From positions 1 to 64,000 of the forward strand of contig NZ_JACHOR010000001.1 of the NCBI RefSeq assembly GCF_014199945.1: a stretch of DNA of 64,000 nucleotides, in the 5' to 3' direction. The stretch comes from Brevundimonas variabilis. GTDB lineage: Bacteria; Pseudomonadota; Alphaproteobacteria; Caulobacterales; Caulobacteraceae. Positions 46,928 through 55,557 of the stretch are shown piece by piece. Below the pieces are notes generated by a model. That model made no database searches, was not told where the DNA came from, and worked only from the letters and a program-made list of their open reading frames with translations. A program made the translations under genes and the position numbers. Within the stretch, counting starts at the first letter, position 1; the number at the start of each line of letters is the position of its first letter.

Positions 46928-47530
46928 TCAGGTCGGCGAAACGTCGCCGTGTTCGGCATCTTCTGGCAAGAGCCCGAACAGGAGATGGTCTGCCCAGCGC
47001 CCGTTAATTTTGAGATAAGCCTTTGCCAATCCTTCGTTTCGGAACCCGGCTTTTTCGAGAACCCGCCGCGACGCAAGGTTGGTGGGAAGGCAGGACGCCT
47101 CGATCCGGTGCAGCTTCAGTGATGTGAAGGCGAACCGGGTACAGGCCCGCACGGCGGCTGTCGCATGCCCCTGACCCGAGACCGACTGACCGATCCAGTA
47201 GCCGAGCGTCGCCGTCTCGGCCACGCCGCGCCTGACGTTGGACAGGGTTATGGCCCCTTTCAGGTTCCGACCCGTTCCATCAAAGATGAAGAAGGGCCAG
47301 GCATGACCCAGCTCCATTTCGCGGGCATAGATGCCCAGCCGCCGGCGATAGGCTGCCCGGCTCAGGTCGTCGTCCGGCCAGGCCGGTTCCCACGGCTGAA
47401 GATAATCGCGCGACCGCTCCCGCATGTCAGCCCACTGGGCATAGTCGCCAGCACGCGGCGGACGCAGCAGGGTGCCATGGCCCTCCACCACGGGACCCGT
47501 TGCATCCGTCATCCAGTCCAGAAGCGCCAT
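46928..47530 (-). CDS. GNAT acetyltransferase of the RimJ/RimL type
   Basis: 200 residues from the ATG at 47530; the next ATG at 47512 is also possible and has no better ribosome site. It has the GNAT_3 pattern: LLRPPRAGDYAQWADMRERS at the start, YLQPWEPAW, GYWIGQSVSGQGHATAAVRA as the acetyl-CoA site, and ASRRVLEKAGFRNEG. Members acetylate the N-terminal residue of ribosomal proteins or other substrates. It is downstream of nothing and divergent from pgsA, 106 bases away. Confidence 0.88.
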   Translation of the reverse strand: MALLDWMTDATGPVVEGHGTLLRPPRAGDYAQWADMRERSRDYLQPWEPAWPDDDLSRAAYRRRLGIYAREMELGHAWPFFIFDGTGRNLKGAITLSNVRRGVAETATLGYWIGQSVSGQGHATAAVRACTRFAFTSLKLHRIEASCLPTNLASRRVLEKAGFRNEGLAKAYLKINGRWADHLLFGLLPEDAEHGDVSPT

Positions 47531-47636
47531 TGCCGCGCAGATTAGCCTGATGGAACCGCGCATGGCGAGCCGCTTTGCGAAGACAGGCGCGCCGGCATCC
47601 GCTAGTCCGGTGTGCGACACCGACCCGGAGATGCCC

Positions 47637-48269
47637 GTGACCGCCGCCTATCTCAGAACCATACCCAATATCCTGACCGGCCTGAGACTGCTGGCCGGGG
47701 TGGTTATGTTCCTGATCCTGGCCGGAGCGACGGGCGGTGTTCCGGTCCTGTCTTCCTATCTCAGCCCCGAAGACCAGTTCGCCCTGTACCGCGCCGCCTT
47801 CTGGATCTTCGTGATCGCGGCCTCGACCGACTGGGTCGACGGCTTCCTGGCCCGGCGCTGGGAGGCCACCAGCCGGTGGGGTGCGATTCTGGATCCCATC
47901 GCCGACAAGATCCTGGTGACCGGTGCCATCCTCGGCGTCGTCACCAGTGGCTCGGTGCCCCAGATCGCCATCCCCTGCGGCCTGATCCTGTTCCGCGAGT
48001 TCGCCGTCTCGGCCCTGCGCGAGACCGTCGCCGGCAAGGTCAAGCTGGAGGTCACCGTCCTGGCCAAATGGAAGACGACGCTGCAACTGGTGGCCCTCGG
48101 CGCCCAGCTGCTGGCGCGCAACTGGGACGGTTTCGGCTGGGAGTTCGAACACCTGGTCTGGTTCCAGCTGTTCGCCGACATCCTGATCTGGCTCGCGGCG
48201 GTCGTGACGCTGTGGACCGGCTGGCAGTATTTCGACAAGGCCCGCCGCAAGATGGCATCGCCCCACTGA
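47637..48269 (+). CDS. pgsA: CDP-diacylglycerol-glycerol-3-phosphate 3-phosphatidyltransferase
   Basis: 210 residues. The GTG at 47637 has GGAG six bases in front; the ATG two codons earlier touches that site and is less likely. The CDP-alcohol phosphatidyltransferase motif reads DWVDGFLARRWEATSRWGAILDPIADK in parts, with the key D..DG..AR...G...D...D residues. It makes phosphatidylglycerol phosphate from CDP-diacylglycerol, the first step to phosphatidylglycerol and cardiolipin. Four to five helices are expected in the inner membrane. Confidence 0.93.
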   Translation: MTAAYLRTIPNILTGLRLLAGVVMFLILAGATGGVPVLSSYLSPEDQFALYRAAFWIFVIAASTDWVDGFLARRWEATSRWGAILDPIADKILVTGAILGVVTSGSVPQIAIPCGLILFREFAVSALRETVAGKVKLEVTVLAKWKTTLQLVALGAQLLARNWDGFGWEFEHLVWFQLFADILIWLAAVVTLWTGWQYFDKARRKMASPH

Positions 48270-48453
48270 TCCCGCTCATCCCGGCGAAAGCGGGCTCCAC
48301 CTCCCCTTCCGCTCATCCCGGCGCAAGCCGGGACCCAGAGCTTTTCAGACGCAGGTACCTGGATCGGGGTCCCTCTGTCTCCAGATCGACTGGCTAACCC
48401 AAAGCACTGGGTCCCGGCTTGCGCCGGGATGAGCGGAAGGGTGGGATGAGCGG
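48268..48453. repeat. Long inverted repeat element (REP/MITE-like), copy 2 with flanking partial arms
   Basis: Two perfect 34-bp arms (48305-48338 and 48407-48440) enclose 68 bases. A partial arm precedes (CCCGCTCATCCCGGCGAAAG, 48271-48290) and a truncated one follows (GGGATGAGCGG, about 48443-48453). The family is the same as at 14298-14427, with CGCAAG replacing CGAAAG in the arms. It lies between convergent pgsA and an acetyltransferase. Confidence 0.9.
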
Positions 48454-48454
48454 A

Positions 48455-48991
48455 TCAGGGGGCGATCAGCCCCTTTTCCATCACCACGAACACCAGATCC
48501 AGCCGGCGCGGCAGGCCGAATTTCTCGTCGTCGACCGGGAACGGCTCCTCTGCCCCCGTCAGCGCATAGCCGCGCCGCTGGTACCAGGCGATCAGCTCGT
48601 GGCGGGACTTGATCACGGTCATGCGCATCCGAGTCGCGCCGAAACGGGTCCGGGCTGTGTCCTCGGCCTCGGCCATCAGGCGCCGGCCCAGCCCGCCGGC
48701 CTGCAGGGTCGGATCGATCGACAGCATGCCGAGATAAGCGACGCCTGCCCCCTCATCGACCAGGCGAACGCAGCCGATCAGACGCTCCCCTTCGTGGGCC
48801 ATCAGCATCACCTGGGCGGGATCGCCGATGATGCCCGAAAGCTCCTCGGCGTCGGTTCTCTGGCCGTCGAGGATATCCGCCTCATGGCTCCAGCCCTGTC
48901 GCGCACTGTCGCCGCGATAGGCGCTCTCGATCAGCCGATGCAGGGCCGGGACATCGGCATGTCCCGCGACCCGGAAGGCGAGGTCGGTCAC
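48455..48991 (-). CDS. GNAT-family N-acetyltransferase
   Basis: 178 residues. GNAT fold with the acetyl-CoA site LQAGGLGRRLMAEAED, preceded by the strand AYLGMLSIDPTL, and RYGAL-type end 'YQRRGYALTGAEEPFP'. The substrate is unknown. The GTG start overlaps the stop of the S46 peptidase gene by four bases (GTGA), so it is expressed with it. Confidence 0.87.
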   Translation of the reverse strand: MTDLAFRVAGHADVPALHRLIESAYRGDSARQGWSHEADILDGQRTDAEELSGIIGDPAQVMLMAHEGERLIGCVRLVDEGAGVAYLGMLSIDPTLQAGGLGRRLMAEAEDTARTRFGATRMRMTVIKSRHELIAWYQRRGYALTGAEEPFPVDDEKFGLPRRLDLVFVVMEKGLIAP

Positions 48992-51051
48992 CGGACGCCC
49001 AGTTCCTCGACCAGCCCCTGCATGCCGTAGACATCGCGCAGGGCCACGGTCACGGCACCGGTGGTGACGATGACGCTGCGATTGACGTCGCGGTCATAGC
49101 CATAGGCATTCCGCTGACTCAGCACGGTCGAGTCGAAATTGGCCCCCACGATCTCGAAGGCCGGCGTCACGACCGGCGATCCGGACGAGCCCCCGATCGT
49201 GTCGGACGACACGGCCATGTTCAGCACGGTGTCAGAATCGATCCGGTCCCGGGCGGCCAGCAGTTTTGGAGCGACATTGAATGGCGCCGAGCCCGTCGCC
49301 CGATCCCACAGTCCGCCAAAGGTCGTGAAGGCCCCGAACCGCTGTCCGGGCACATCCGTGCCCTCGATCCGCCCATAGGTCAGGCGCAATGTCCCGGTCG
49401 CATCCGGATAGACACTGTCGCCATAGGCCGCGAACCGTGCGGCTGCGAGGCGCTCCGACGCCCGGTCGGTCGGGGCCTGGACCCGCGCCTCCCAGTCGGA
49501 GCGGACCGCGCGGGTGTCGTCCTGCATCGCCAGGGCCAGCCTGATCATCGGATCGTCCGACGCCTGGATGGCCTCGAGCCCGCCCTCCCACAGGGCCCGG
49601 CGCAACGCCGGGTCGGACAGGGTCGAGCCGGACGCCAGTCGGGCCGACATCGCCTCCGGGCTTTCCTGACCCAGCAGGGCGCGCACACGGGCATCGTCCA
49701 CAGTCAGCCATTCGCGCGTCTTGGACAGCCACCACTCCAGCCGCACCTGTTCCAGCGCCGGATACACTGGACGCTCTGCGAACAGGCCGGACTGCACTGC
49801 GGCCAGCCGGCTGTCGGCAAATTCGGGCAGGCGCTCGGCCGAGGGTTTTGTCCGCTCCTGTGCCCCGCGCACCAGTGTGCGGGCATAGCTGAACAGGGCC
49901 GATCCGCCGCCCGCCTGGCCTTCCAGCAGGGCATAGGCCGGATAGAGTTCACGCTGGACCGGCTGCACGGCCGCCAGCGCGCCCCAGGGATCGGCCGCCG
50001 CTGCCGCGATCGTCGCATCGGCCGCGACCCGGGCCTTGAAGTCGACCTCGGCCTCGGCCCGGCGCGCCATGAAGGCGGGATCGACCAGGGCCCGCATCCG
50101 GCCCAGCCCGCGCTTATAGGTGTTCTCAAGCCCGACGATCGGGTCCATGGCGATGAAGGCGTTCTCCTCGCTCTCGGCCGCGAACCGCAGCAGCCGCCCG
50201 CGCAGCTCGCTGGCCAGCAGCTGGTCCATCGGCAGGACGACGTCGCGGACCGTGAACAGCTGGTCCTGCGTCAACAGCCGCTGCGTCGCACCCGGACTGC
50301 CGGACACGAAGACCGGCGAACCCTCGACCGGCTTGTCGGCCTTCCAGGTGAAATGGTTCGGCGTCTCGACCGGCTGGCCGTTCTCGTAAAGCCGGATGAA
50401 GGCCGCATCGATGGCAAAGCGGGGGAAGCTGAAATTGTCGAGGTCACCACCGAACGTCGCCGCCCGATCCTCGGGGGCCCAGGCCAGGCGCACATCTGTG
50501 TAGCGGCGGAATTTGTAGAGCTTGAACTGCCCGCCCCGGTACAGGGTCACGACCTGGCAGCGGACGGTGGCGTCCCCGGCGCAGCCCTCCTGCTCGATCC
50601 GGCCGGCCTCGGCGTCACGGGCGCGGGTGAACGCCTGACCCTCAAGCCCTTGTCCCGCCGCCTGCATCCGGGCGGTGACATCGGTAATGTCGGTCAGAAT
50701 CTCGGCCGACCCGCCGGGGCATTTCAGCTCTTCCTCGCGCGTGCGGGGGGTAAAGCCGGTGGCGGCATAGTTGACCGCCTGGGTCGACAGATTGGCCACG
50801 CAGGTCGCGACGCAGTGGTTGTTGGTCATGACCAGACCGGAGGTCGACACCAGCCCCGCCGAACAGCCGCCGAACTTGACCGAGGCCAGCCGCACCCGGT
50901 CCAGAAACGCCTGATCGATCGAGGTGCCCAGCGTCGCATTGGCCCGCGCGATGGGGAAATTGTCGAAGGTCCACATCCCCTCCTCGGCGTGCGCCGATCC
51001 GGCGGCGAGGGTCAGGGCGAGGGCGGCGAGGGTCAGGGTCTGGTTGCGCAT
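48988..51051 (-). CDS. S46-family dipeptidyl peptidase (DPP7/DPP11-like)
   Basis: 687 residues with a signal peptide (about 1-22). The catalytic histidine is in VMTNNHCV near residue 77, an Asp is expected in the middle, and the nucleophile serine is in GGSSGSPVV near 630. These peptidases remove dipeptides from peptide N-termini in the periplasm. In DPP7 and DPP11 one residue in the strand after the serine decides the preferred P1 residue (Gly or Arg, respectively). Here that place reads FDST, giving Ser, so specificity is uncertain. Confidence 0.92.
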   Translation of the reverse strand: MRNQTLTLAALALTLAAGSAHAEEGMWTFDNFPIARANATLGTSIDQAFLDRVRLASVKFGGCSAGLVSTSGLVMTNNHCVATCVANLSTQAVNYAATGFTPRTREEELKCPGGSAEILTDITDVTARMQAAGQGLEGQAFTRARDAEAGRIEQEGCAGDATVRCQVVTLYRGGQFKLYKFRRYTDVRLAWAPEDRAATFGGDLDNFSFPRFAIDAAFIRLYENGQPVETPNHFTWKADKPVEGSPVFVSGSPGATQRLLTQDQLFTVRDVVLPMDQLLASELRGRLLRFAAESEENAFIAMDPIVGLENTYKRGLGRMRALVDPAFMARRAEAEVDFKARVAADATIAAAAADPWGALAAVQPVQRELYPAYALLEGQAGGGSALFSYARTLVRGAQERTKPSAERLPEFADSRLAAVQSGLFAERPVYPALEQVRLEWWLSKTREWLTVDDARVRALLGQESPEAMSARLASGSTLSDPALRRALWEGGLEAIQASDDPMIRLALAMQDDTRAVRSDWEARVQAPTDRASERLAAARFAAYGDSVYPDATGTLRLTYGRIEGTDVPGQRFGAFTTFGGLWDRATGSAPFNVAPKLLAARDRIDSDTVLNMAVSSDTIGGSSGSPVVTPAFEIVGANFDSTVLSQRNAYGYDRDVNRSVIVTTGAVTVALRDVYGMQGLVEELGVR

Positions 51052-51099
51052 GCGCCTCTTCTATCGTCTGGATGCGCACGAGAGAAGGACAGGAATCCG

Positions 51100-51696
51100 A
51101 TGACGATCGCCGCCCGTCGCTGCACCTGGTGCGGCACCGATCCGCTGTATGTCGCCTATCACGACACCGAATGGGGCGTGCCCGAATACGACCCCCGCGC
51201 CCTGTGGGAGAAGCTGGTGCTGGACGGCTTCCAGGCGGGCCTCGCCTGGATCACCATCCTGAGGAAGCGCGAGACCCTGCGCGCTGCCTTCGACGGTTTC
51301 GACCCGGAAATCGTCGCCCGCTATGACGACACCGACCGCGCCCGGCTGATGGCCGATCCCGGTATCATCCGCTCCCGCGCCAAGATCGAGGCTGCCATCA
51401 GCGGGGCACAGATCTGGCTCGACATGCGCGACAACGGCGAGGATTTTTCCGCCTGGCTGTGGTCCTTCGTCGACGGCCAGCCGATCCAGACCCGCCCCGC
51501 CACTTTCGCCGACGTCCCGGCCCAGACCCCGGCCTGGGTCGCCATGGCGAAAGCGCTCAAAGCCCGCGGCTTCAACTTCTGCGGCCCCGTGATCGTCTAT
51601 GCCTTCATGCAGGCCACCGGCATGGTCAACGACCATGTGCAGGACTGTTCCCGGTGTGACGCGGTGGCGGGGCTGGGTGCCGGGATCGGCGTCTGA
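51100..51696 (+). CDS. tag: DNA-3-methyladenine glycosylase I
   Basis: 198 residues from the ATG at 51100, with AGGA five bases upstream. The zinc ligands are the CTWC pair at the start and the HVQDCSRC end. The catalytic pocket residues lie in YHDTEWGVPEYD and FQAGLAWITILRKRE. It removes 3-methyladenine from alkylated DNA in base excision repair. It is divergent from the S46 gene. Confidence 0.95.
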   Translation: MTIAARRCTWCGTDPLYVAYHDTEWGVPEYDPRALWEKLVLDGFQAGLAWITILRKRETLRAAFDGFDPEIVARYDDTDRARLMADPGIIRSRAKIEAAISGAQIWLDMRDNGEDFSAWLWSFVDGQPIQTRPATFADVPAQTPAWVAMAKALKARGFNFCGPVIVYAFMQATGMVNDHVQDCSRCDAVAGLGAGIGV

Positions 51697-51755
51697 CGTC
51701 AGGACTGGCGAGCAGGACTGCGTTCGACCCAGAGCAAACATCGGACCCTTTGGCC

Positions 51756-52838
51756 TTACTCGGCCGCGCCGCACGCCGTTGCCACGATCTGGGCCGTTGT
51801 GCGCAGAATGTCTGCAAAGGCGTCTTTGTCGGAAGCCGAGATGTGACTAATCATCGTCAAATCGTTGTCCGGCGCAGCGTAGGCAAAACTCAGATAGCCT
51901 TCGACGTCGCCGGTATGGCCGACGAACCGCAAGCCCTCTCGCGTCGTTCGAACCTCCGCGCCTGCGCCGGCCTGCTGCCTCGGATTGCCGGTCTGCACGG
52001 GATCCTCGACCATCGCCCGCCCGGTCTCGTTCAGAGGGCCGGGATCGACAAACAGCGCACGCAGATACTTTCGCGTGTCCGACAACGTCGCCGTTATGCC
52101 GGAGTCGGGACCTGTGTTTTCGGCAGAGTCCCACCAATCACGCCTGCCGACATAACCATGCAGCAGCCCTCCCGGCGCGACGGTATTGTATTGCGTCTCT
52201 CGCAGATCGAGCGGCGTGATAACCTCGGCCTGAACCAGTTCGGCAAATGACGTGTCGGTCGCACGCTCTGCCACCAGAGCAACCAGATGATAGCCGGAGT
52301 TCGAATACGAATACGCTGTGCCGGGTACGCCTGTTGCCGGCCTGCCCCTGATGGCTGTCAGGACGCGGGCTGGTGTGATGGGGGCCCGCCAGTCCCAGCG
52401 CCTGATGTCCGGAAGACTGTAGTAGTCGGCAACGCCACCGGTGTGGTTGAGCAACTGGCGAAGCGTCGCCTCACGATTGGACACCCCTACGGCGTCGTCG
52501 GGACGCAGGTAGCGCGAGGCCGGGGCGTCGAGATCGAGCGTCCCACGCGCCGCGAGGCGGTGAATGACGGCCGCCGTGTAAAGCTTGCCGACGCTGCCCA
52601 GTCGTAGCGACATACCTGTGTCCGGTGCCAGAGCGGCTGCCCGATCAGCGATGCCAATCGCTTCCGAAAAGGAAATCCCGCATCCCTGAACATCAAGGAA
52701 CACAGCCGCATTCGCTTTTGCCGCTCCGGCGACCGCCACAGCCCGAAGTCTGTCTTCGAACTGGTCCTGCGCACCTGCGCTCGTACCGTTGAGCGTCAGG
52801 AAGCCGACCAGCACGACTGATGCGACACGTTTCAGCAC
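51756..52838 (-). CDS. S12 (class C beta-lactamase-like) serine hydrolase
   Basis: 360 residues from the GTG at 52838, where AAAAGGGG gives a ribosome site; a longer frame without a signal peptide is unlikely. The signal peptide ends near SAGAQ. The catalytic triad motifs are SVGK (S-x-x-K, in RLGSVGKLYTA), YSN (in TAYSYSNSGYHLV) and HTGD near the end. Members are esterases, D-aminopeptidases or beta-lactamase-like proteins. Neighbours do not suggest which. Confidence 0.88.
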   Translation of the reverse strand: MLKRVASVVLVGFLTLNGTSAGAQDQFEDRLRAVAVAGAAKANAAVFLDVQGCGISFSEAIGIADRAAALAPDTGMSLRLGSVGKLYTAAVIHRLAARGTLDLDAPASRYLRPDDAVGVSNREATLRQLLNHTGGVADYYSLPDIRRWDWRAPITPARVLTAIRGRPATGVPGTAYSYSNSGYHLVALVAERATDTSFAELVQAEVITPLDLRETQYNTVAPGGLLHGYVGRRDWWDSAENTGPDSGITATLSDTRKYLRALFVDPGPLNETGRAMVEDPVQTGNPRQQAGAGAEVRTTREGLRFVGHTGDVEGYLSFAYAAPDNDLTMISHISASDKDAFADILRTTAQIVATACGAAE

Positions 52839-53098
52839 GTTTACGCCCCTTTTCAATCCGCAACCGGTACCACAAACCAGGGCACACCTCGCGATCCGAC
52901 ATTGACCGCCAGGCGGCAGGTCCGTCTGCGCAAGCGGGTCAGACGATTTCGTCGGCAGGCGCCTGGATCTCGGCTCGCCACCCCGTCGCAAGCGAGGACG
53001 GCCCAAAGTCGGAAGCAGCACCTGTTTGGACTGAGGCATCTCGGCGTGTTGATTTGTGAGGATCACCATGTTGATGTTCGCGAAACGGGGGCAACATC

Positions 53099-53464
53099 AT
53101 GAGCGGGGCCGAAACTGTCGTGGCAGCCTCCATTCGCGCAGAGAAGCGTCTGGTCGAGGCATTGAGGGATGCCGGCGCGTTTTCTGCAGAGGCTGCGATC
53201 GCCCTCCAGCACGGTCGATTCATGCAGCAGGGGGCACTTCGCCGTCTGCTCCGTCACGGCGCGATCCATGAAGTTCAACACGCGCGTTATTGGCTGAATG
53301 AATCCGCCTATCAGACCCTGCGAAAACATCGGCGGGGACGGATCGGCCTGATTGTTCTTGGCCTGTTGGCTGCGCTCATCATTGCGAGCATCGGCGTCGC
53401 AAGGGCAGAAGCGCAAATCGCCCTGTCGCCATCGAAGATCACCCCTTCATCAAGAGCGATCTGA
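53099..53464 (+). CDS. Unknown protein, winged-helix-like domain plus one membrane helix
   Basis: 121 residues. The N-terminal 75 residues are helical with a turn that resembles a small winged helix (RLVEALRDAGAFSAEAA, LRRLLRHGAIHEV, ARYWLNESAYQTL). A basic KHRRGR block precedes a single helix (IGLIVLGLLAALIIASIGVA), leaving a short tail outside. A membrane-tethered DNA-binding or interaction module is possible. No name fits, and codon use is normal. A GGGGGC box lies just before the ATG. Confidence 0.55.
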   Translation: MSGAETVVAASIRAEKRLVEALRDAGAFSAEAAIALQHGRFMQQGALRRLLRHGAIHEVQHARYWLNESAYQTLRKHRRGRIGLIVLGLLAALIIASIGVARAEAQIALSPSKITPSSRAI

Positions 53465-53506
53465 ACAGGCGCCGGATCATCAGAATAGAGTGGGTGAGGC
53501 CTGGCC

Positions 53507-53527
53507 GGTCATGTCCGATCTCGACCC
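53507..53527 (-). repeat. 21-bp dispersed repeat, copy B
   Basis: The reverse complement of the sequence at 28495-28515, identical over 21 bases. It lies just before the end of the unknown gene at 53557, in another gene-poor spot. Confidence 0.7.
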
Positions 53528-53556
53528 AAAACAGACCCTGCAGGTTGTCTCGAACC

Positions 53557-54213
53557 TCAGTTTCGGAGCCTGGCGTCCTGACGATCAGGGCCCTGGGGTC
53601 CATTTGCCCATCCAGTGAGCAAATACATCTGGTTGGCCAGATCATAGACCGGCCCCTCTGTGACGCCCCATCGATTGATGAAGCGGTAGCCGTCAGGCCC
53701 CGCCACTTCGATCAAGTAAATGACACCATCAGGACCAGAAAGGCACGAGTCTGGCTCCAGGGTGAGGATGTCCGTCGAGGCCAGCGCGGCCCTGAGGGGT
53801 GCGACTTCCGAAGAAGCCAAAACCCGTGTCTGCTTGCTTCCAGCACTCGGTTTGACCTGTCCTTCGTCCCGAAATGCCGTCAGGCGAGGTTGCGGCCCGT
53901 AGACATCATCAATGCGAACGACGATGGGCGCGCTGGATGATGGAAGGAAAGTGAACCGTATCGTCGTAGCCGATGTCCTGGCATTCGATTTGCGGAACAG
54001 CGAAGGCTCGTCTGCGCGTCTGAGCGGACCGCCAAACCAGCTATCGAACTCCGGGTCCAGAGGCCCCGAATGGTCGGCTCCAGGCCATGAGCATGGATAG
54101 TCATCCCGGCTGAGTGCCGGGTCGAAAAGTGCCCTTCGCTGAGATGCCAGCATCCCTGCAAGAAGAGCGCCTGCAATCAACACCGCGGCCAGCACGATGA
54201 CAATGCCGCGCAC
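53557..54213 (-). CDS. Unknown membrane-anchored protein
   Basis: 218 residues. The GTG at 54213 is preferred over an ATG at 54288 because GGAGG stands six bases before it. One N-terminal helix (VIVLAAVLIAGALLAGML) leads to a soluble, probably periplasmic part with DDYPCSWPGADHSGPL, FRDEGQVKPSAGSK and a C-terminal segment YRFINRWGVTEGPVYDLANQM. Two cysteines (in PCSW and DSCLSG) may pair. I recognise no family. Confidence 0.55.
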   Translation of the reverse strand: MRGIVIVLAAVLIAGALLAGMLASQRRALFDPALSRDDYPCSWPGADHSGPLDPEFDSWFGGPLRRADEPSLFRKSNARTSATTIRFTFLPSSSAPIVVRIDDVYGPQPRLTAFRDEGQVKPSAGSKQTRVLASSEVAPLRAALASTDILTLEPDSCLSGPDGVIYLIEVAGPDGYRFINRWGVTEGPVYDLANQMYLLTGWANGPQGPDRQDARLRN

Positions 54214-54394
54214 GGCTCGCCTCCGGACGTTCCAGCTTTCAGACTGTGAGTGGGTTCTCGGTAGCGCAAGCCGACGTCTGCTTCCCACCCATGGCGGCGG
54301 TTCGGAAGGTCCGCTGTTGTGCGGCGGGGCGAAAGTCCGGTTTTGGGCCTGATGCCAATGTAGTGTTCCGACCCAAAGGGACTTTATTGGCAGC

Positions 54395-55492
54395 CTACCG
54401 TTGATTGAACGACGCCAGAGCGTGTTCAGCGATCAGCGTGTCGGCGAGAACGTGCGGGTTTCGCACGTTGTAATTCTCGGTCGTTACCACCACTACGGCA
54501 TCGAGATCCGGCACGATCACCACCTTGTTGCCGCCTGTACCAGCCATAGCCCAAGCGGCATGCGGCTGACCGTTTACGGTGTAGGTCGGCAGCCAAGTCA
54601 GATAGCCGTAGTCTCCGCGCTGCGGATCGACCGATGCCTGCGGGGTCGTCATTGCGACAGCGAACGCCTCGGGAATCACCCGCTGGCCTTCCCACTGCCC
54701 TCGGTTGAGCAGCAGTTGGCCCAATGCCAGTAGGTCGCGACTGCGAAGCCCCAGACCGCCGCCGCCCTGCGGAAGGCCCGTTGGTGAGAACTGCCACTGC
54801 TCGCCCTCTATGCCCAACGGTGCGAATAGGGTCCGGCGCGCAAAGACGTCCAGAGGCTCACCCGATGCGGACTGCACGACAGCACCCAGCGTTGTGGACC
54901 CCGCGGTGCAATAACTGAAGGCGCGGCCATAGGGCTGGTCGGCGGGCCTGGGAATCCAAGCCGGAAATCCTCTGATCGGTAGGTCGAAGGTGAACTTTAC
55001 CCAATCTTCTATCAGGTACATCCGCTCTTCATTGCCGCGGGAAAACTGGTTGTCGTCGTCGCACTCCAGCAAAGAACTCATGGTGAGCAGATCTTCGACT
55101 GTGATTGCGGACTTGCGCAAATCGGGATTATCGAAGGGGCCGTGAGAGGCGATGAACGGCATCACCGGTTCATCAACGCTGGCGATATCGCCCTCGGCGA
55201 TTGCTGCCCCCACTAGCATGGCGGTCACTGTCTTGGTCGCCGATCGGGTATTGCGGCGCGACTCACGGCCAGCATCGTCGAAATAGGTCTCATGAACCAG
55301 TCGGCCGTGACGGGCGATCAGCACGCTGGTGACCTTTTGGAAGGTTCCGGCTCGAACGGCGGCGTCCATGGTGGCAAGCCGATCGGTCGAGACGCCCTGG
55401 CTCTCTGGCGACGCCACAGGCCAAATCGTCTGGGCTGAAATCGGAGTCGCGACGGCGAGCAGGGTACAGGCGGTGATGAGTAGGCGATGCAT
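54395..55492 (-). CDS. S12-family serine hydrolase (beta-lactamase-like), second copy
   Basis: 365 residues, signal peptide ending near ISAQT, ribosome site AAGGAGA before the ATG. The SxxK motif is SATKT near residue 84 (in NTRSATKTVTAMLVG). The second motif reads YCTA, not the usual YxN. GTGGNK near the end matches the third. It is about 30 percent like the other S12 protein by eye in overall order only. The substrate is unknown. It is transcribed after the AraC gene on the same strand. Confidence 0.88.
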   Translation of the reverse strand: MHRLLITACTLLAVATPISAQTIWPVASPESQGVSTDRLATMDAAVRAGTFQKVTSVLIARHGRLVHETYFDDAGRESRRNTRSATKTVTAMLVGAAIAEGDIASVDEPVMPFIASHGPFDNPDLRKSAITVEDLLTMSSLLECDDDNQFSRGNEERMYLIEDWVKFTFDLPIRGFPAWIPRPADQPYGRAFSYCTAGSTTLGAVVQSASGEPLDVFARRTLFAPLGIEGEQWQFSPTGLPQGGGGLGLRSRDLLALGQLLLNRGQWEGQRVIPEAFAVAMTTPQASVDPQRGDYGYLTWLPTYTVNGQPHAAWAMAGTGGNKVVIVPDLDAVVVVTTENYNVRNPHVLADTLIAEHALASFNQR

Positions 55493-55557
55493 GGATGTCT
55501 CCTTAAGCCGCGCTGCGTCGCACGCCTCTAGGCGGCCGTCTTGAACAGGTGAAACCG

